A stretch of 64,000 bases of DNA from Vibrio azureus (GCF_002849855.1 NZ_CP018617.1:1302001-1366000), one strand, 5' to 3'. Positions 17,234 through 27,323 are shown, numbered from the stretch's first letter. Notes: generated by a model from the sequence alone, not told the origin. Made by a program: numbers and translations.

Positions 17234-18984
17234 TATTGCACCTTGAATAATGCCGATGAAACGGTAAATATTCCCCAGTTATCAATGTGCATATTTTCTT
17301 TTTCGAAGCCATATTGGCTGAATAATTTATCTAACTCGTATTGACTCCTGCAACGCATTACCCATTTGTTCTTTTGGTGGTTACCCAGAACATGAGCAAT
17401 TTGTCGTAAATTAGGATGCCATGGTTGACCTGTATAAATTAGATACCCAAGATCTTCAATAATTGAAGCCACTCCTTGTATTGCGTTAGTTATTAACTGG
17501 TTGTTTGGGAACAGTTCAAATATTCCGGATATAACAACTATATTAGGCTGAAATTTCTCAATATTGTAATTTTCAATATTAAATGCGTCACTTTGCTCAT
17601 AAATTATATTGGTTAATCCACGCTGCTCTGCAAGTTGACGGCCTTGTTCAATATTTTGTATTTGGTAATCTCTGACTTGTATTTTTATGTCCCTAAATTC
17701 ATCTGCAATTTCGATAAGGTAACGTGCTGGACCGCCAGCAATATCAAGTATTTTGACTTCTCTGCCAGTGGCTTTTAAGGATATTATTTTATTTTTTATT
17801 TCTGTGATACTATGCGCTTTACGTTGGCGAATACCCTTCCAACCAATGTTGTTGAGATATACTTTATCAATCAGTTTTCCTAGTATAGTGACGCCCTCTG
17901 CTTGATTTTTGTAGACGTGATCTAAAGTTACGCCAGAATCAAATCCATATTGCAGGCCTGTTTCCATACCTTTACTCATAAAACCTAAATGTTTGAGTGA
18001 GATACGTTGAACTGCGTAATTAATGCGGGTGGTTATTGGCAATGAACCGTAACAAATCTTATCGCACTTTTGCTGTGCCACGTCGATCAATTTCTCACTG
18101 ACATCTGTAGAGTTGTAGTCAAATGCCTCATTTGCAAATTGTGCTATTTCGTTAAAAACTAATTGAGCATTATTTTCATAAAGTACTCCATGATAGAAAC
18201 TTTCTAATTCGATAAAGCGCTTTAATGGAGATGACAATTGTGAATAAAAATCTCCTTGGACTTTTGAATCTACGACATAATCTTTACCAGCTGAAAGCAC
18301 TAAGGTAGGAGTTGTGATCATGGCTGCGTCAGCGACAATACGTTCGCCAGTATCAAGTAAAGTTGTTAATTGACGAGCTGGAATATTTGGGGTGATAAGA
18401 TCGTCATTATCATATTTTATTTGCTCAGCTTTATTGTGAGTCAAAAATTTAGATTTTACGTAAGAGGTGATGTTAAGCGTTGGCTTAAATAGTAAGGCAA
18501 GCTTTAGCAGTGGCTTTGCAAAAGGTATATAGAGCTTAATTCTAAAGGCAGGAGCTACCAAAGCCATACCCGCAATTTTGGGGGCATAGTCATGTACCCA
18601 TGTTGAAGCCACAACACCTGATACTGAGTTTGCAATCAAAAATATATATTGCTCTTCTTTTTTTTCTTGGATACAAATAAATGAGACAAATGAATTTAAA
18701 TCTCGTACTAAATTCATGAACTCGAAAGTGGGTTTAGCTTCGCTGTAACCATGACCTCTACTATCAAAAGAATAAATAGTATAGCCATTGAAGGCTGTAT
18801 TTTTTGTTATCTCTTCTAAACGAGCAGAATGCTCATGCCCGCGGTGTAAAAATAACAATATTTTACCATTACTATTGGTGCCTTTCCAAACTCTATAAGA
18901 TAATGACTGGCCATCAAAAGTCGTAAAACTTTCTGCTTTTTTATTCATAGTATCAACCTGATTATTTGCAATAGAGGAGCTCAT
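17233..18984 (-). CDS. ynbC: Alpha/beta hydrolase-methyltransferase fusion (YnbC-like)
   Basis: A 583-residue two-domain enzyme. Residues about 15-290 are an alpha/beta hydrolase with oxyanion loop HRGHEHSAR, SFDSRGHG and nucleophile elbow ANSVSG, where the usual GxSxG is altered. Residues about 330-583 are a class I SAM-dependent methyltransferase with motif I ILDIAGGPAR. This fusion is the hallmark of YnbC. It overlaps ynbA upstream by four bases (ATGA) and ynbD downstream. It probably modifies the head group or acyl part of the lipid made by YnbA; the exact reaction is unknown. Confidence 0.82.
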   Translation of the reverse strand: MSSSIANNQVDTMNKKAESFTTFDGQSLSYRVWKGTNSNGKILLFLHRGHEHSARLEEITKNTAFNGYTIYSFDSRGHGYSEAKPTFEFMNLVRDLNSFVSFICIQEKKEEQYIFLIANSVSGVVASTWVHDYAPKIAGMALVAPAFRIKLYIPFAKPLLKLALLFKPTLNITSYVKSKFLTHNKAEQIKYDNDDLITPNIPARQLTTLLDTGERIVADAAMITTPTLVLSAGKDYVVDSKVQGDFYSQLSSPLKRFIELESFYHGVLYENNAQLVFNEIAQFANEAFDYNSTDVSEKLIDVAQQKCDKICYGSLPITTRINYAVQRISLKHLGFMSKGMETGLQYGFDSGVTLDHVYKNQAEGVTILGKLIDKVYLNNIGWKGIRQRKAHSITEIKNKIISLKATGREVKILDIAGGPARYLIEIADEFRDIKIQVRDYQIQNIEQGRQLAEQRGLTNIIYEQSDAFNIENYNIEKFQPNIVVISGIFELFPNNQLITNAIQGVASIIEDLGYLIYTGQPWHPNLRQIAHVLGNHQKNKWVMRCRSQYELDKLFSQYGFEKENMHIDNWGIFTVSSALFKVQ

Positions 18985-19655
18985 TCTCTTGACCCATTTC
19001 TCATGCGTTTATAGAGTGTGACTAAACCTAGCAATGTACCTATGGCTAAATAATAGGCACACCAAGTTTCAGATATCAGTTCAAATGCTAATAACAATGC
19101 CAATAATCCCATTAAAAAGGCCCGATCACTCTTCCCCATCGGGCCATCGTATCGACGGTCTTTATTAATTGTCTGGGCTACTACGCCGGCCATTTCGGTG
19201 AATATACCAATAATGACAAATACTACTATTAGATTAAGTGAAACAATTGAGGATACAGCTAACGGTAGATACATCGCAGTATCGGCGATAACGTCAGCCA
19301 TTTCATTTAACATTGCACCTTTTTTTGTTTGCATGTTGTGCTCGCGAGCAAGCATACCATCAATTGCATTTAGCGCCATTCGGATAAACAGGACGATAGA
19401 TAAGAGCAATAAGGACCACACTGAACCGTGGTTTAAATAAATTGCCCAACCGCATAAAATTGATAGTAGCAAGGTAAACCAAGTCACCTGATTAGCGCTA
19501 ACTCCTTTTTCAGCAAGCTTTAAAACGATGGGCCTAAGTAAGTTTTGAAACCTTGGTTTAAGGTCATATATAGTTAACATAAATGCATGTATGCTGGTTA
19601 TTGAAGTTTCTATAGAAAAAATATTTAGAGTTCTGAAAAGCCTATTCTCTTTCAT
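18981..19655 (-). CDS. ynbA: CDP-alcohol phosphatidyltransferase (YnbA-like)
   Basis: A 224-residue integral membrane enzyme with about five helices. The CDP-alcohol phosphotransferase motif is at residues 96-121 (NAIDGMLAR...GAMLNEMAD). The first and third aspartates of the classical DxxDG...G-x3-D-x3-D motif are Asn here (N96, N117). It should join a CDP-activated lipid to an alcohol. The first ATG gives 25 residues that look unlike the family; the internal ATG at 19,580 (MLTIYDLKPRF) matches the usual N-terminus better. It is first gene of the operon; E. coli has ynbB (CDP-diglyceride synthase) after ynbA, which is missing here. Confidence 0.8.
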   Translation of the reverse strand: MKENRLFRTLNIFSIETSITSIHAFMLTIYDLKPRFQNLLRPIVLKLAEKGVSANQVTWFTLLLSILCGWAIYLNHGSVWSLLLLSIVLFIRMALNAIDGMLAREHNMQTKKGAMLNEMADVIADTAMYLPLAVSSIVSLNLIVVFVIIGIFTEMAGVVAQTINKDRRYDGPMGKSDRAFLMGLLALLLAFELISETWCAYYLAIGTLLGLVTLYKRMRNGSRE

Positions 19656-19721
19656 ATTCTCTGTAACTGAGCTTGTAAGCGAGGTAGCAGCGAATCGTTA
19701 CAAGAGTGACTTAGAAAGGAA

Positions 19722-19812
19722 AATGACAGCCTCTAAAAATGAGAGTAGGTATTTATTATATTTATGACTAATTATGCCGAAATATCCGAAATTTTGCTAC
19801 AAAACCATTTAA
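19722..19812. repeat. Intergenic repeat upstream of ynbA, also at 26,570
   Basis: About 90 bp (TGACAGCCTCTAAAAATGAG ... AATTATGCC ... ATATCC ... TTTGCTACAAAACC) matches 26,570-26,662 with scattered differences. The shared block holds no gene; it may be a promoter or regulatory region carried to two places, or the edge of a mobile unit. Confidence 0.5.
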
Positions 19813-19989
19813 AATTACACTAGTCATAATGACGTAGAGAATAGGCGAAATATATAAAAAACGCATAGTGTGACTTTTGTCACTTTTTGTGAATTTAGAG
19901 GTTATTGATTTAGTGGAGCTTATTACAAATAATTAACAAGGTTAAAGGGACAATTATGGGTGAACCGTTGACCACTATTTTTTACCTAA

Positions 19990-20092
19990 TGTAGCCTCAC
20001 CAATGAACTCTCTAATATCTTTGGAATCTTCGCATGACAAGATGTGCTCAGATAGGCACCTCAGACACATCTTCAATTTTTGCAACAAGTCT
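19990..20092 (+). mobile_element. IS6-type remnant (right end)
   Basis: The last about 100 bp of the IS (CCAATGAACTCT...GGCACCTCAGACACATCTTC...TTTTTGCAACAAG), with point changes and no left end. The 300 bp before it (19,660-19,990) hold only the intergenic repeat and AT-rich DNA. Confidence 0.65.
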
Positions 20093-20094
20093 AT

Positions 20095-20256
20095 CTAAGC
20101 GAAAAATAGGGTAGAAGCCAATACGAGTAAAATCCTATGCGCACTACTCTTTAAGATTTCACAAAAAATGAAAAGCATCAGCAGTCCCATAAAAAGTCCA
20201 AACACTCCGAATTTGAAGGCGTTTATAGAGCCTAAAAATAATATTGCCATCCCCAT
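20095..20256 (-). CDS. Small hydrophobic membrane protein (53 aa)
   Basis: A short frame beginning MGMAILFLGS with a GAAGGA ribosome-binding sequence 8 bp upstream. Two hydrophobic stretches (about residues 1-32 and 42-53) are separated by FCEILKSSAHR, so it is likely an inner-membrane miniprotein. Its stop lies 3 bp from an IS6-type end, so it may be the shortened tail of a longer immunity-like membrane protein. Function unknown. Confidence 0.4.
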   Translation of the reverse strand: MGMAILFLGSINAFKFGVFGLFMGLLMLFIFCEILKSSAHRILLVLASTLFFA

Positions 20257-20309
20257 TTATATTTCCTTCTTATTGATTCATTTAACGTAACGTCACTTAA
20301 TACGCACCA

Positions 20310-21140
20310 AGGGTGTAGGCGCAATTTAGTAATGTCCTGTTTAGGCTGTGACAATACTCATCAAGACATAGGTCAATGTTTAGATACACAGGCTCTGGAA
20401 ACATTATTAACCAGAGAATAAAAATGAGGTGCTCATAAGAACACCCCAGATATAACTTTACTTGTTGCAACAGACCGATTTAGAGTGGAATAAAACCTAA
20501 TTCGATGTCATACAACCAGGGGGCCGGTGTTTGCCCATCAAAATAAGTGAGCCTTTGTGAGGATGTTAATTTGCTCTTAATTTCTTCTGGGTAGTTGATG
20601 CAACAACAAGGTTCAGGCTCGTCAATCCCGATCATATCCCTCTCCTCGAAAACTATCGTTTCAATAAACTCATCTAGATTTGAACCCAAAAAACATAGTT
20701 CTCCATCTGAGTAATAAAAATTCCCATGTTTATCTATATATAGGTAAGCTGCAAATTCGGACATTCTGCCAATTGGGTATAAATCTAACGGGAGTTTATA
20801 ATCCTCAATAACTTCTAAAACATATTCTTTTGCGCGATCAAAATTCTTACTCGTTAGGAGTAAAGGTCTCTTATAACCATCCGAATCAATTAAAGTGAGA
20901 CCGTATATATTTCTTAGAATGCTTTTGACATTATCATTGATTGAATACGTTGAATATTCTTCCGGTAATTCAACTATGCGCTCACTGCTCCAACCAATGG
21001 AGGTTAAATACTCTTCAGTTTTTTTTTGCATTATCTATTTCTCCAAATCTACAGCATCGATTGCACCAAGGGACCCCAACTTGAGAGAATACGGATGTTG
21101 AATAAGGGCCAGTTTGATTTTTGGTTACGTCGTGATGAGC
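20310..21140. repeat. Segmental duplication carrying a SUKH-like gene, copy 2
   Basis: Matches 10,380-11,260 over both flanks and the gene, including the truncated IS6-type sequence at 21,083-21,140 (AATACGGATGTTGAATAAGG...CGTGATGAGCCGA). The right edge is cut by the IS110 element. Confidence 0.7.
20480..21031 (-). CDS. SUKH-like immunity protein, copy 2
   Basis: A 183-residue paralog of the protein at 10,566-11,117, with the same I-GWSSER start, the same PEPCCC-NYPEEIKS segment and the same TPAPWLYDIELG-IPL ending. About a fifth of the residues differ, clustered in the middle (residues 48-100), which could alter toxin specificity. It is an orphan with no toxin gene adjacent. Confidence 0.6.
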   Translation of the reverse strand: MQKKTEEYLTSIGWSSERIVELPEEYSTYSINDNVKSILRNIYGLTLIDSDGYKRPLLLTSKNFDRAKEYVLEVIEDYKLPLDLYPIGRMSEFAAYLYIDKHGNFYYSDGELCFLGSNLDEFIETIVFEERDMIGIDEPEPCCCINYPEEIKSKLTSSQRLTYFDGQTPAPWLYDIELGFIPL

Positions 21141-21184
21141 CGAGCTGTAGATACCATCTCTCAACTTAATCAGCAAGCATAGTT

Positions 21185-22171
21185 CTAGCTCGTTTGGGGC
21201 TGATATTCAGTCTGCGTTTTGAGTATCCCAAAGCAAATCTGAATAAGTTTCCTCATTGCCGCTCCAAGCGCTTGCATTTTGGTTTTACCTGCTGCCAGCA
21301 ACCTTCGTTTCTGCTCTTTAATATCAGGGTTGTGGGTGCTAGCACTTACCGCCGCCAAGAACAATTTAGCACGAACTCTTGATGGGCCAACCTTACTCAA
21401 GGTAGTCCTACCTTTGAGGTTTCCCGATTCATTTAGTCTAGGGATGAGCCCAACAAAAGCTGCGGCCTGCTTTGCACTAGAAAACTGTTTAGCACTGAAT
21501 AAGTAAACAAGTTCGCGAGACATGACCTTACCAACACCAACGATGCTTTGTAATAGTTGATGATTTTTATTCATGGTAGGGTCTGATCTAATTGCTAGAT
21601 CAATCTCTTCCTCAATCGAGGCTATTTCTTCGTCGATTAAGCTAATGACGCGCTTTATCGAGCATATCACTCGCTCATGAGCATCACTGATTTCACTAGC
21701 TTCCAAACGGTTTGATTCTCTCAGTCTATCCTTTTCTAAAGCACTCAGGCGACGAGATAATGATTTGATATTCCTTACGTTTAGGCTATCTGGTGTCCAC
21801 AGATGAGCTCGGCTTCCCTGTGCATCACCATACAAAGCCAGCATATATGAATCCGATTTATCGGTCTTATGTATAAGGCCCAATGATTGAGAGAACTTTT
21901 TTGCTTTGCCGGGGTTAGATATAAACACCAAAAAACCAGCCATATGTAAGTAAAAAGCTATTGGCTCATGATAGACACCAGTCGCCTCCATAGTGATTAA
22001 GATATCTTCTGCTTTACACTTTGCTGTTTTTAGCAACCAAGAGTTCAAGTCAGAATGAGCCTCTTTATCGTTCTTAAACTTACGATATCGTTGTCCGCTC
22101 TTGGTTTGATTGTTAAGTACACAAACATCTAGACTTCCCTTACTTACATCAATGCCAACATTTATACTCAT
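21185..22171 (-). CDS. IS110-family transposase
   Basis: A 328-residue recombinase. The N-terminal DEDD/RuvC-like domain (about 1-150) begins INVGIDVSKGSLDVCVL, with the acidic position in MEATGVYHEPIAFYL and KTDKSDSYMLALY. The C-terminal transposase_20 domain (about 200-290) contains LLQSIVGVGKVMSRELV and AAAFVGLIPRLNESG. It is full length and apparently intact. Members of this family are guided by a bridge RNA encoded in the element's non-coding end, probably at 22,172-22,357. Confidence 0.92.
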   Translation of the reverse strand: MSINVGIDVSKGSLDVCVLNNQTKSGQRYRKFKNDKEAHSDLNSWLLKTAKCKAEDILITMEATGVYHEPIAFYLHMAGFLVFISNPGKAKKFSQSLGLIHKTDKSDSYMLALYGDAQGSRAHLWTPDSLNVRNIKSLSRRLSALEKDRLRESNRLEASEISDAHERVICSIKRVISLIDEEIASIEEEIDLAIRSDPTMNKNHQLLQSIVGVGKVMSRELVYLFSAKQFSSAKQAAAFVGLIPRLNESGNLKGRTTLSKVGPSRVRAKLFLAAVSASTHNPDIKEQKRRLLAAGKTKMQALGAAMRKLIQICFGILKTQTEYQPQTS

Positions 22172-22357
22172 ATCAACGACTCCACTTGTACATTCAGCAT
22201 CATTAGCTACCGAGCTATGCGCTTGGATACCATCCAGTATTTGAGTAAGTAAAATCAGGGGATAATCTACAGAACAATGTCTAGCATTATGTGGTCAAGC
22301 ATCCTCACTGATTTTAGAGCTTGGTGATAGCTAATCATCCAAAATCTCAACATACAA
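22172..22357 (-). ncRNA. Candidate IS110 bridge RNA region
   Basis: About 185 bp of non-coding DNA lies directly upstream of the IS110 transposase start, where IS110-group elements encode their structured guide RNA. Short complementary stretches are visible (for example TAGCTACCGAGCTA near 22,204 and TTAGAGCTTGGTGATAGCTAA near 22,313). I could not fold it or find its target and donor loops, so this is position-based inference. Confidence 0.35.
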
Positions 22358-22361
22358 GTGG

Positions 22362-23539
<1,178 letters not shown>

Positions 23540-23609
23540 AGTTTCACCTGTTGTGTACGAGGTGTATTCTAACACCTCTAATCAGGTGGCCAAATTCACT
23601 ATGCCACTA

Positions 23610-23765
23610 CATCAATTCACCTGCATTGATTCTTCCTGCCAGTTTGATGAAACTTACGTCAGGGTTAAAGGCAAATGGCATTACCTCTATCGAACCATCA
23701 ATAAACGTGGGGAAACGGTGGATTTCTTCTTTTCTCATAAGCGTAATAGGTAGGCGGCTTATCGA
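23610..23765 (+). mobile_element. IS6-type remnant (middle of transposase)
   Basis: About 150 bp matches the centre of the IS6-type transposase (QFTRIDSS-QLDETYVRVKGKWHYLYR-INKRGETVDFFFSHKRN), then stops at a TAG. Both ends are lost; the left break is the IS3 insertion. Confidence 0.75.
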
Positions 23766-23883
23766 ACACGAGCGAGAAAGTAACAAAGAAAGATGTTTTC
23801 ACATAAAAATTCAGAAGTTCACACGACTAATTGCTGATAGTTAATGCTAGGGTCACCCCCATATTTTTGATAAAGCGACTTAA

Positions 23884-25365
23884 ATGATGATTAAAGTTAA
23901 TCCCTTTAACGTTACCGTTCCAAAAGCCCAGCATTCTGATAGTACAACTCCGGAAATCCACGTTAGTCACATAAAAAATTTAGCAGAGTTAACTCAACTT
24001 TTTTCTATTAATGAGAAATCGCAAAGTTTGCTTTTGATGCGAAGGCAACATCCTTCGGGTAAAGAGCGTAAGATCCATCAATCGATTTCCAGCCTAAAGT
24101 TGGTGACCAAGGGTCTCCAGACATCCGAAGAGAGGGGGCTAGATAAGAGTTTTATGATCCGTGACTTCGACAACAAAGAAGGTGTTGTAAAACGCGAATT
24201 TCAGGATAGTAAACTTCCACGTTCAAGTGAAGAGTCCTATGTTCCTTACGGTATCACTTCAAACTCTACCGTCGTTTACGCTAAAACCGGAGAGCATCGC
24301 GGATTTAATCAAGTTGCCAGTGACCTCAAGCCTTATACTACTGAAGTAAGTCAGGAACGTAGAAGGCTAGCGGCATCAGAACTAGGTGCGTTCGCACTGA
24401 GTAAAAGTCAGTACACAGAAAAGGCGGTCAAGAAAGTGTCCGAAGGTATCAACCAGTATCTGATGGACAACTTTAAAAGTAACCCTGAAAAAACGATGGA
24501 TGCCGTTGTCAAAGGGATAGGCCACTATTTCTTTACTGATGGCGGGCTGTCTTTTGGGCGTATCTCAGAGCAGAATATTAAAACCCATTCTAATAAGTAC
24601 GTATGGGATAAAATTCTGGATACGCTTGATAATGGTTCTTTGGACCAGAAGATCTCAATTCACGATGCTGTAGGCCGAAAAGTGCTGCCTAAACTCGGTG
24701 GCGAGCAACTCACAAAGTATGAGGCTCTTGGTCAGACAGTAAGACAAGATTGGTTTGATTCAAAAAATATCCGCGGAAGAGTTAACCGGGCAGAAAAACC
24801 AAAAGCATCACACACTATAGGTATCGCTAGCGATAAAAATGCGAACATTGTGGGAAGCTTTGAGCAACCGAGAAACCGTGGTGTCGATATGTTTGAGCGT
24901 GACGTTAACCGAACCAACCACCCAGAAGCCAATAAATTTTTTGATGATATTGACTCAAGAAACCTTCTTTTTGGTGCGGGAATATCAGGAACAACGGGCA
25001 CTTTACTGCAAGCTGCTGAGGCTTTTGGTCCTCTCACTGAAATGGAAGATAAAAAGCAGTATATGATGGCTATCGTTGGTTATCTGGTTGGTGGCGGTAT
25101 GCACTCCTATCATGAATGTATGACCATTGGTGAGAAAGTCGGTATTCCCTATCGCCCGGGCTCTTATGTAGAATCGCTACCTGAATCATTCACAAGCAGT
25201 GAGGATTTTCAGCGATGGAATCATGACTATTACGACATCAGTGTTCTAGGTGCTACCCACTGGCAATTTAATGAAGGAAAGCTTCCTGCTCACCTAGAAC
25301 TACAAAAGAAAATGGAAAAATTAGACGAGGATGACTCGATTAAAAACTCATTAATTGTAGGTTAA
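23884..25365 (+). CDS. Candidate secreted effector with LnaB/MCF-SHE-like signature
   Basis: A 493-residue soluble protein without a signal peptide. Residues 1-150 are polar, as in secreted effectors. The C-terminal part has LLFGAGISGTTGTLLQ (Ser368) and, 39 residues on, GGGMHSYHECMTIGEKVG (His407, Glu411), an S...HxxxE arrangement as described for the LnaB/MCF-SHE family. In Legionella LnaB this is the active site of an actin-dependent AMP-transferase. The resemblance is a motif-level inference. No chaperone gene is adjacent, although the island carries another likely effector pair at 13,644-14,900. It starts at ATG ATG; either could be used. Confidence 0.45.
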   Translation: MMIKVNPFNVTVPKAQHSDSTTPEIHVSHIKNLAELTQLFSINEKSQSLLLMRRQHPSGKERKIHQSISSLKLVTKGLQTSEERGLDKSFMIRDFDNKEGVVKREFQDSKLPRSSEESYVPYGITSNSTVVYAKTGEHRGFNQVASDLKPYTTEVSQERRRLAASELGAFALSKSQYTEKAVKKVSEGINQYLMDNFKSNPEKTMDAVVKGIGHYFFTDGGLSFGRISEQNIKTHSNKYVWDKILDTLDNGSLDQKISIHDAVGRKVLPKLGGEQLTKYEALGQTVRQDWFDSKNIRGRVNRAEKPKASHTIGIASDKNANIVGSFEQPRNRGVDMFERDVNRTNHPEANKFFDDIDSRNLLFGAGISGTTGTLLQAAEAFGPLTEMEDKKQYMMAIVGYLVGGGMHSYHECMTIGEKVGIPYRPGSYVESLPESFTSSEDFQRWNHDYYDISVLGATHWQFNEGKLPAHLELQKKMEKLDEDDSIKNSLIVG

Positions 25366-25603
25366 TTAGCTATGCCTTGATGTTTAACGATTTCAAAGAA
25401 TCTACACTAAAGAACTGAAGAGGAACAGATCAGCTACGCTGCAATTGGGCACGTGATGGGTTTAGGCGTATAATCAGGTTCTCCATTCGCTTCGATGATG
25501 CTCTGTTTCCGTACTCGACCCCACGTACTGGGGAAGACAAACCAATGTTTATACTTGAGTTATAGCGTAGAAGCCATCAGCGATGATCTTTTTGCCATTT
25601 GCA

Positions 25604-25827
25604 TTGGGGCTTGTTGCAAACCCCTCACAACCCGCCGATTTTTAACTATGATTCAACACTGAATAATGTTTTATGGCCAAATCTGGATTAAAATAGCTAT
25701 ATTTCCCCCCGAACTTATTTAATGGTGCGCCCTTTGGTATGACTCTAAAGTTCATATCCTAGGCATAAAATGAGGTACTCAGGTAAGCACCTCAGAAAAT
25801 CTTTAGTTTTCTCAACAAGACCTTTAA
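25604..25827 (+). mobile_element. Decayed, internally deleted IS6-type element
   Basis: The left end GGGGCTTGTTGCAAACCCCTC and right end CTCAACAAGACC are recognisable, with about 150 bp of decayed sequence including a GCACCTCAG tail. The stretch 25,366-25,603 before it has no gene I can support. Confidence 0.6.
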
Positions 25828-26448
25828 TTAGACCATCTTTAATTTATTTTTTAAAACTGGGGTCAAAGGGTACTCATGCTCTTTAGGGAGCAACCTATTT
25901 ACAACATCCATCTGATTATCATCAACTTTATATTTAATTTCTCGTGCTAAGTCTGTAACATCGGAAATGTTTTCAATCCATTCATTTACATAAAGATCCA
26001 CGGCTTCATCAGTGAGCCCTATTTGAATCGCACGATGAGCCAGAGGCTCTGAATACAAATCTCGCTCAGGATCCCATTGAATCCTTACCGGGGTCGCATT
26101 TTTTATTTTTAGCCACTCTTCTTTTTCTGCATAATTTTGAGCATCATGGCTCAGCAAGCTATGTTCTAATGCCCATTCAAAACCTTCTCTGGTGATATCT
26201 ATAGCTAAGATACGGTTCTGTCCTTTATCTTTTTCTCCCCAACCTGAGCGATACATCATCCATAGAAAAGAGGGTTTAATCCAAGTCATGCGTTTCATCT
26301 TAAAAGGCGGAGAAACGAACGTACCATGCTCCAATGCTGAATTAGCGATTGCATGATTATATGCTTGATAGACACGAATAGTTCTATCGTCATAAACTGC
26401 TCTAATCTGTCGAATCGGAATATCCATATTGCTTAAATCTTTAGTCAC
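25828..26448 (-). CDS. DUF4291-family protein
   Basis: A 206-residue cytoplasmic protein matching the DUF4291 pattern: IPIRQIRAVYDDRTIRVYQAYN near the start, RMTWIKPSFLWMMYRSGWG in the middle (about 73-92), then ILAIDITREGFEWAL and the PVRIQWDPERD segment. The length is normal for the family. Its biochemical function is unknown. It stands alone between IS remnants, and the start follows a GGAGCTTAGAG-like sequence. Confidence 0.85.
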   Translation of the reverse strand: MTKDLSNMDIPIRQIRAVYDDRTIRVYQAYNHAIANSALEHGTFVSPPFKMKRMTWIKPSFLWMMYRSGWGEKDKGQNRILAIDITREGFEWALEHSLLSHDAQNYAEKEEWLKIKNATPVRIQWDPERDLYSEPLAHRAIQIGLTDEAVDLYVNEWIENISDVTDLAREIKYKVDDNQMDVVNRLLPKEHEYPLTPVLKNKLKMV

Positions 26449-26569
26449 TCTAAGCTCCTATTGTTGCTTGCTATTTCTAGTTAAAATAAGATGACCGAAC
26501 GACTGCTCTAGTATTTTTTGCAACAAGCTCGGGTTTAACGTATGGTTTCGAGAATAACTTCTGAGGGAA

Positions 26570-26662
26570 AGTGACAGCCTCTAAACATGAGAGTTAGTCT
26601 TTAGTATTGATTTTACGATTAATTATGCCCGAGTATCCAAAAGTTTGCGACAAAGCCGTTTT
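26570..26662. repeat. Intergenic repeat matching the ynbA upstream region
   Basis: Second copy of the block at 19,722-19,812 (GTGACAGCCTCTAAACATGA ... AATTATGCC ... GTATCC ... TTTGCGACAAAGCC). The surrounding stretch 26,449-26,881 has no supportable gene; an IS6-type tip (TTTTTTGCAACAAGC) is visible at 26,515. Confidence 0.5.
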
Positions 26663-26881
26663 TTTCAATAAGTACCTTGTCGTTAAGAAAGTGAAAGAAA
26701 GCGTGAGGGTTAATTATAAATAATTCTTGGACAAAAGTTTGTAGAAATTAGTTCCTTAAACTACACGCTTCGCATAAGCTGAGTTGGCATTTAAGCATGC
26801 AAATTTAATTAGTTTTTTACAACAGCCCCGAGGGAGTAGCACAGATTTCTTATCGGGTAAAGAATTCCCAGGACGATCGTT

Positions 26882-26959
26882 ATGAATATCTCTGAATTAA
26901 ATGTATCTGATGGGCAGATTACTGAATTTACGGTTCAAAAAAGTGTTGTGACAATATAG
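26882..26959 (+). pseudogene. Short N-terminal gene fragment
   Basis: A frame of 25 codons starts at an ATG with AGGA 7 bp upstream and reads MNISELNVSDGQITEFTVQK before a TAG. It looks like the first strands of a small beta-rich protein, perhaps an immunity protein, cut by decay. Nothing downstream continues it convincingly. Confidence 0.3.
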
Positions 26960-27323
26960 CAATTCCCATTTATTGCTGCATATTGCTTTGGGATAACTCA
27001 GTGCTACATATTGGGTTACCAAGATTCGGTACTGATGCTGATGATCCAGTTTGGGTAGATCATCTGATTGCTCCGATACTGTTCTTTATGGGCCTCCCTT
27101 TAAGCGTTATTATTGGCGCTACATATACCGCATGTGCAAGGCTATGGTGGTGGTTTAGTGCATATATGGTTCTTGGATTTGGTTTTATCTTGGTTATTAA
27201 GTGGAACACGAAGCCCCAGAAGCTGTTCTGAAATTCATACACCATCACCTAGGATATTGGCCAGACGTCACTTGGGTATATACCAACCGTCAGAAAGCAA
27301 AGAGCTATTTGACCATTTTTTAA
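26960..27323 (+). pseudogene. Decayed membrane-protein gene remnants
   Basis: Two overlapping pieces look protein-like but lie in different frames: a hydrophobic stretch (APILFFMGLPLSVIIGATY, then a Trp-rich segment ending ILVIKW) and, from 27,201, VEHEAPEAVLKFIHHHLGYW ... YLTIF with a stop at 27,323. No frame has a good start. I read the area as a broken gene of unknown kind. The stretch 27,324-27,851 contains nothing I can support except a half copy of the CCTCAAGATG repeat near 27,800. Confidence 0.3.

Larger units (their letters stand above)
21150..22357 (-). mobile_element. IS110-family element
   Basis: A single DEDD-type transposase with about 185 bp of non-coding DNA on its 5' side. 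IS110 elements lack clear inverted repeats, so the limits are estimates: the left side is near the break with the IS6-type remnant (about 21,140) and the right side is near the start of the IS3 element (22,358). Confidence 0.7.

Noticed and set aside
25366..25603. Possible gene after the LnaB-like effector
   Set aside because: All frames are short and broken, with no protein-like signal on either strand.
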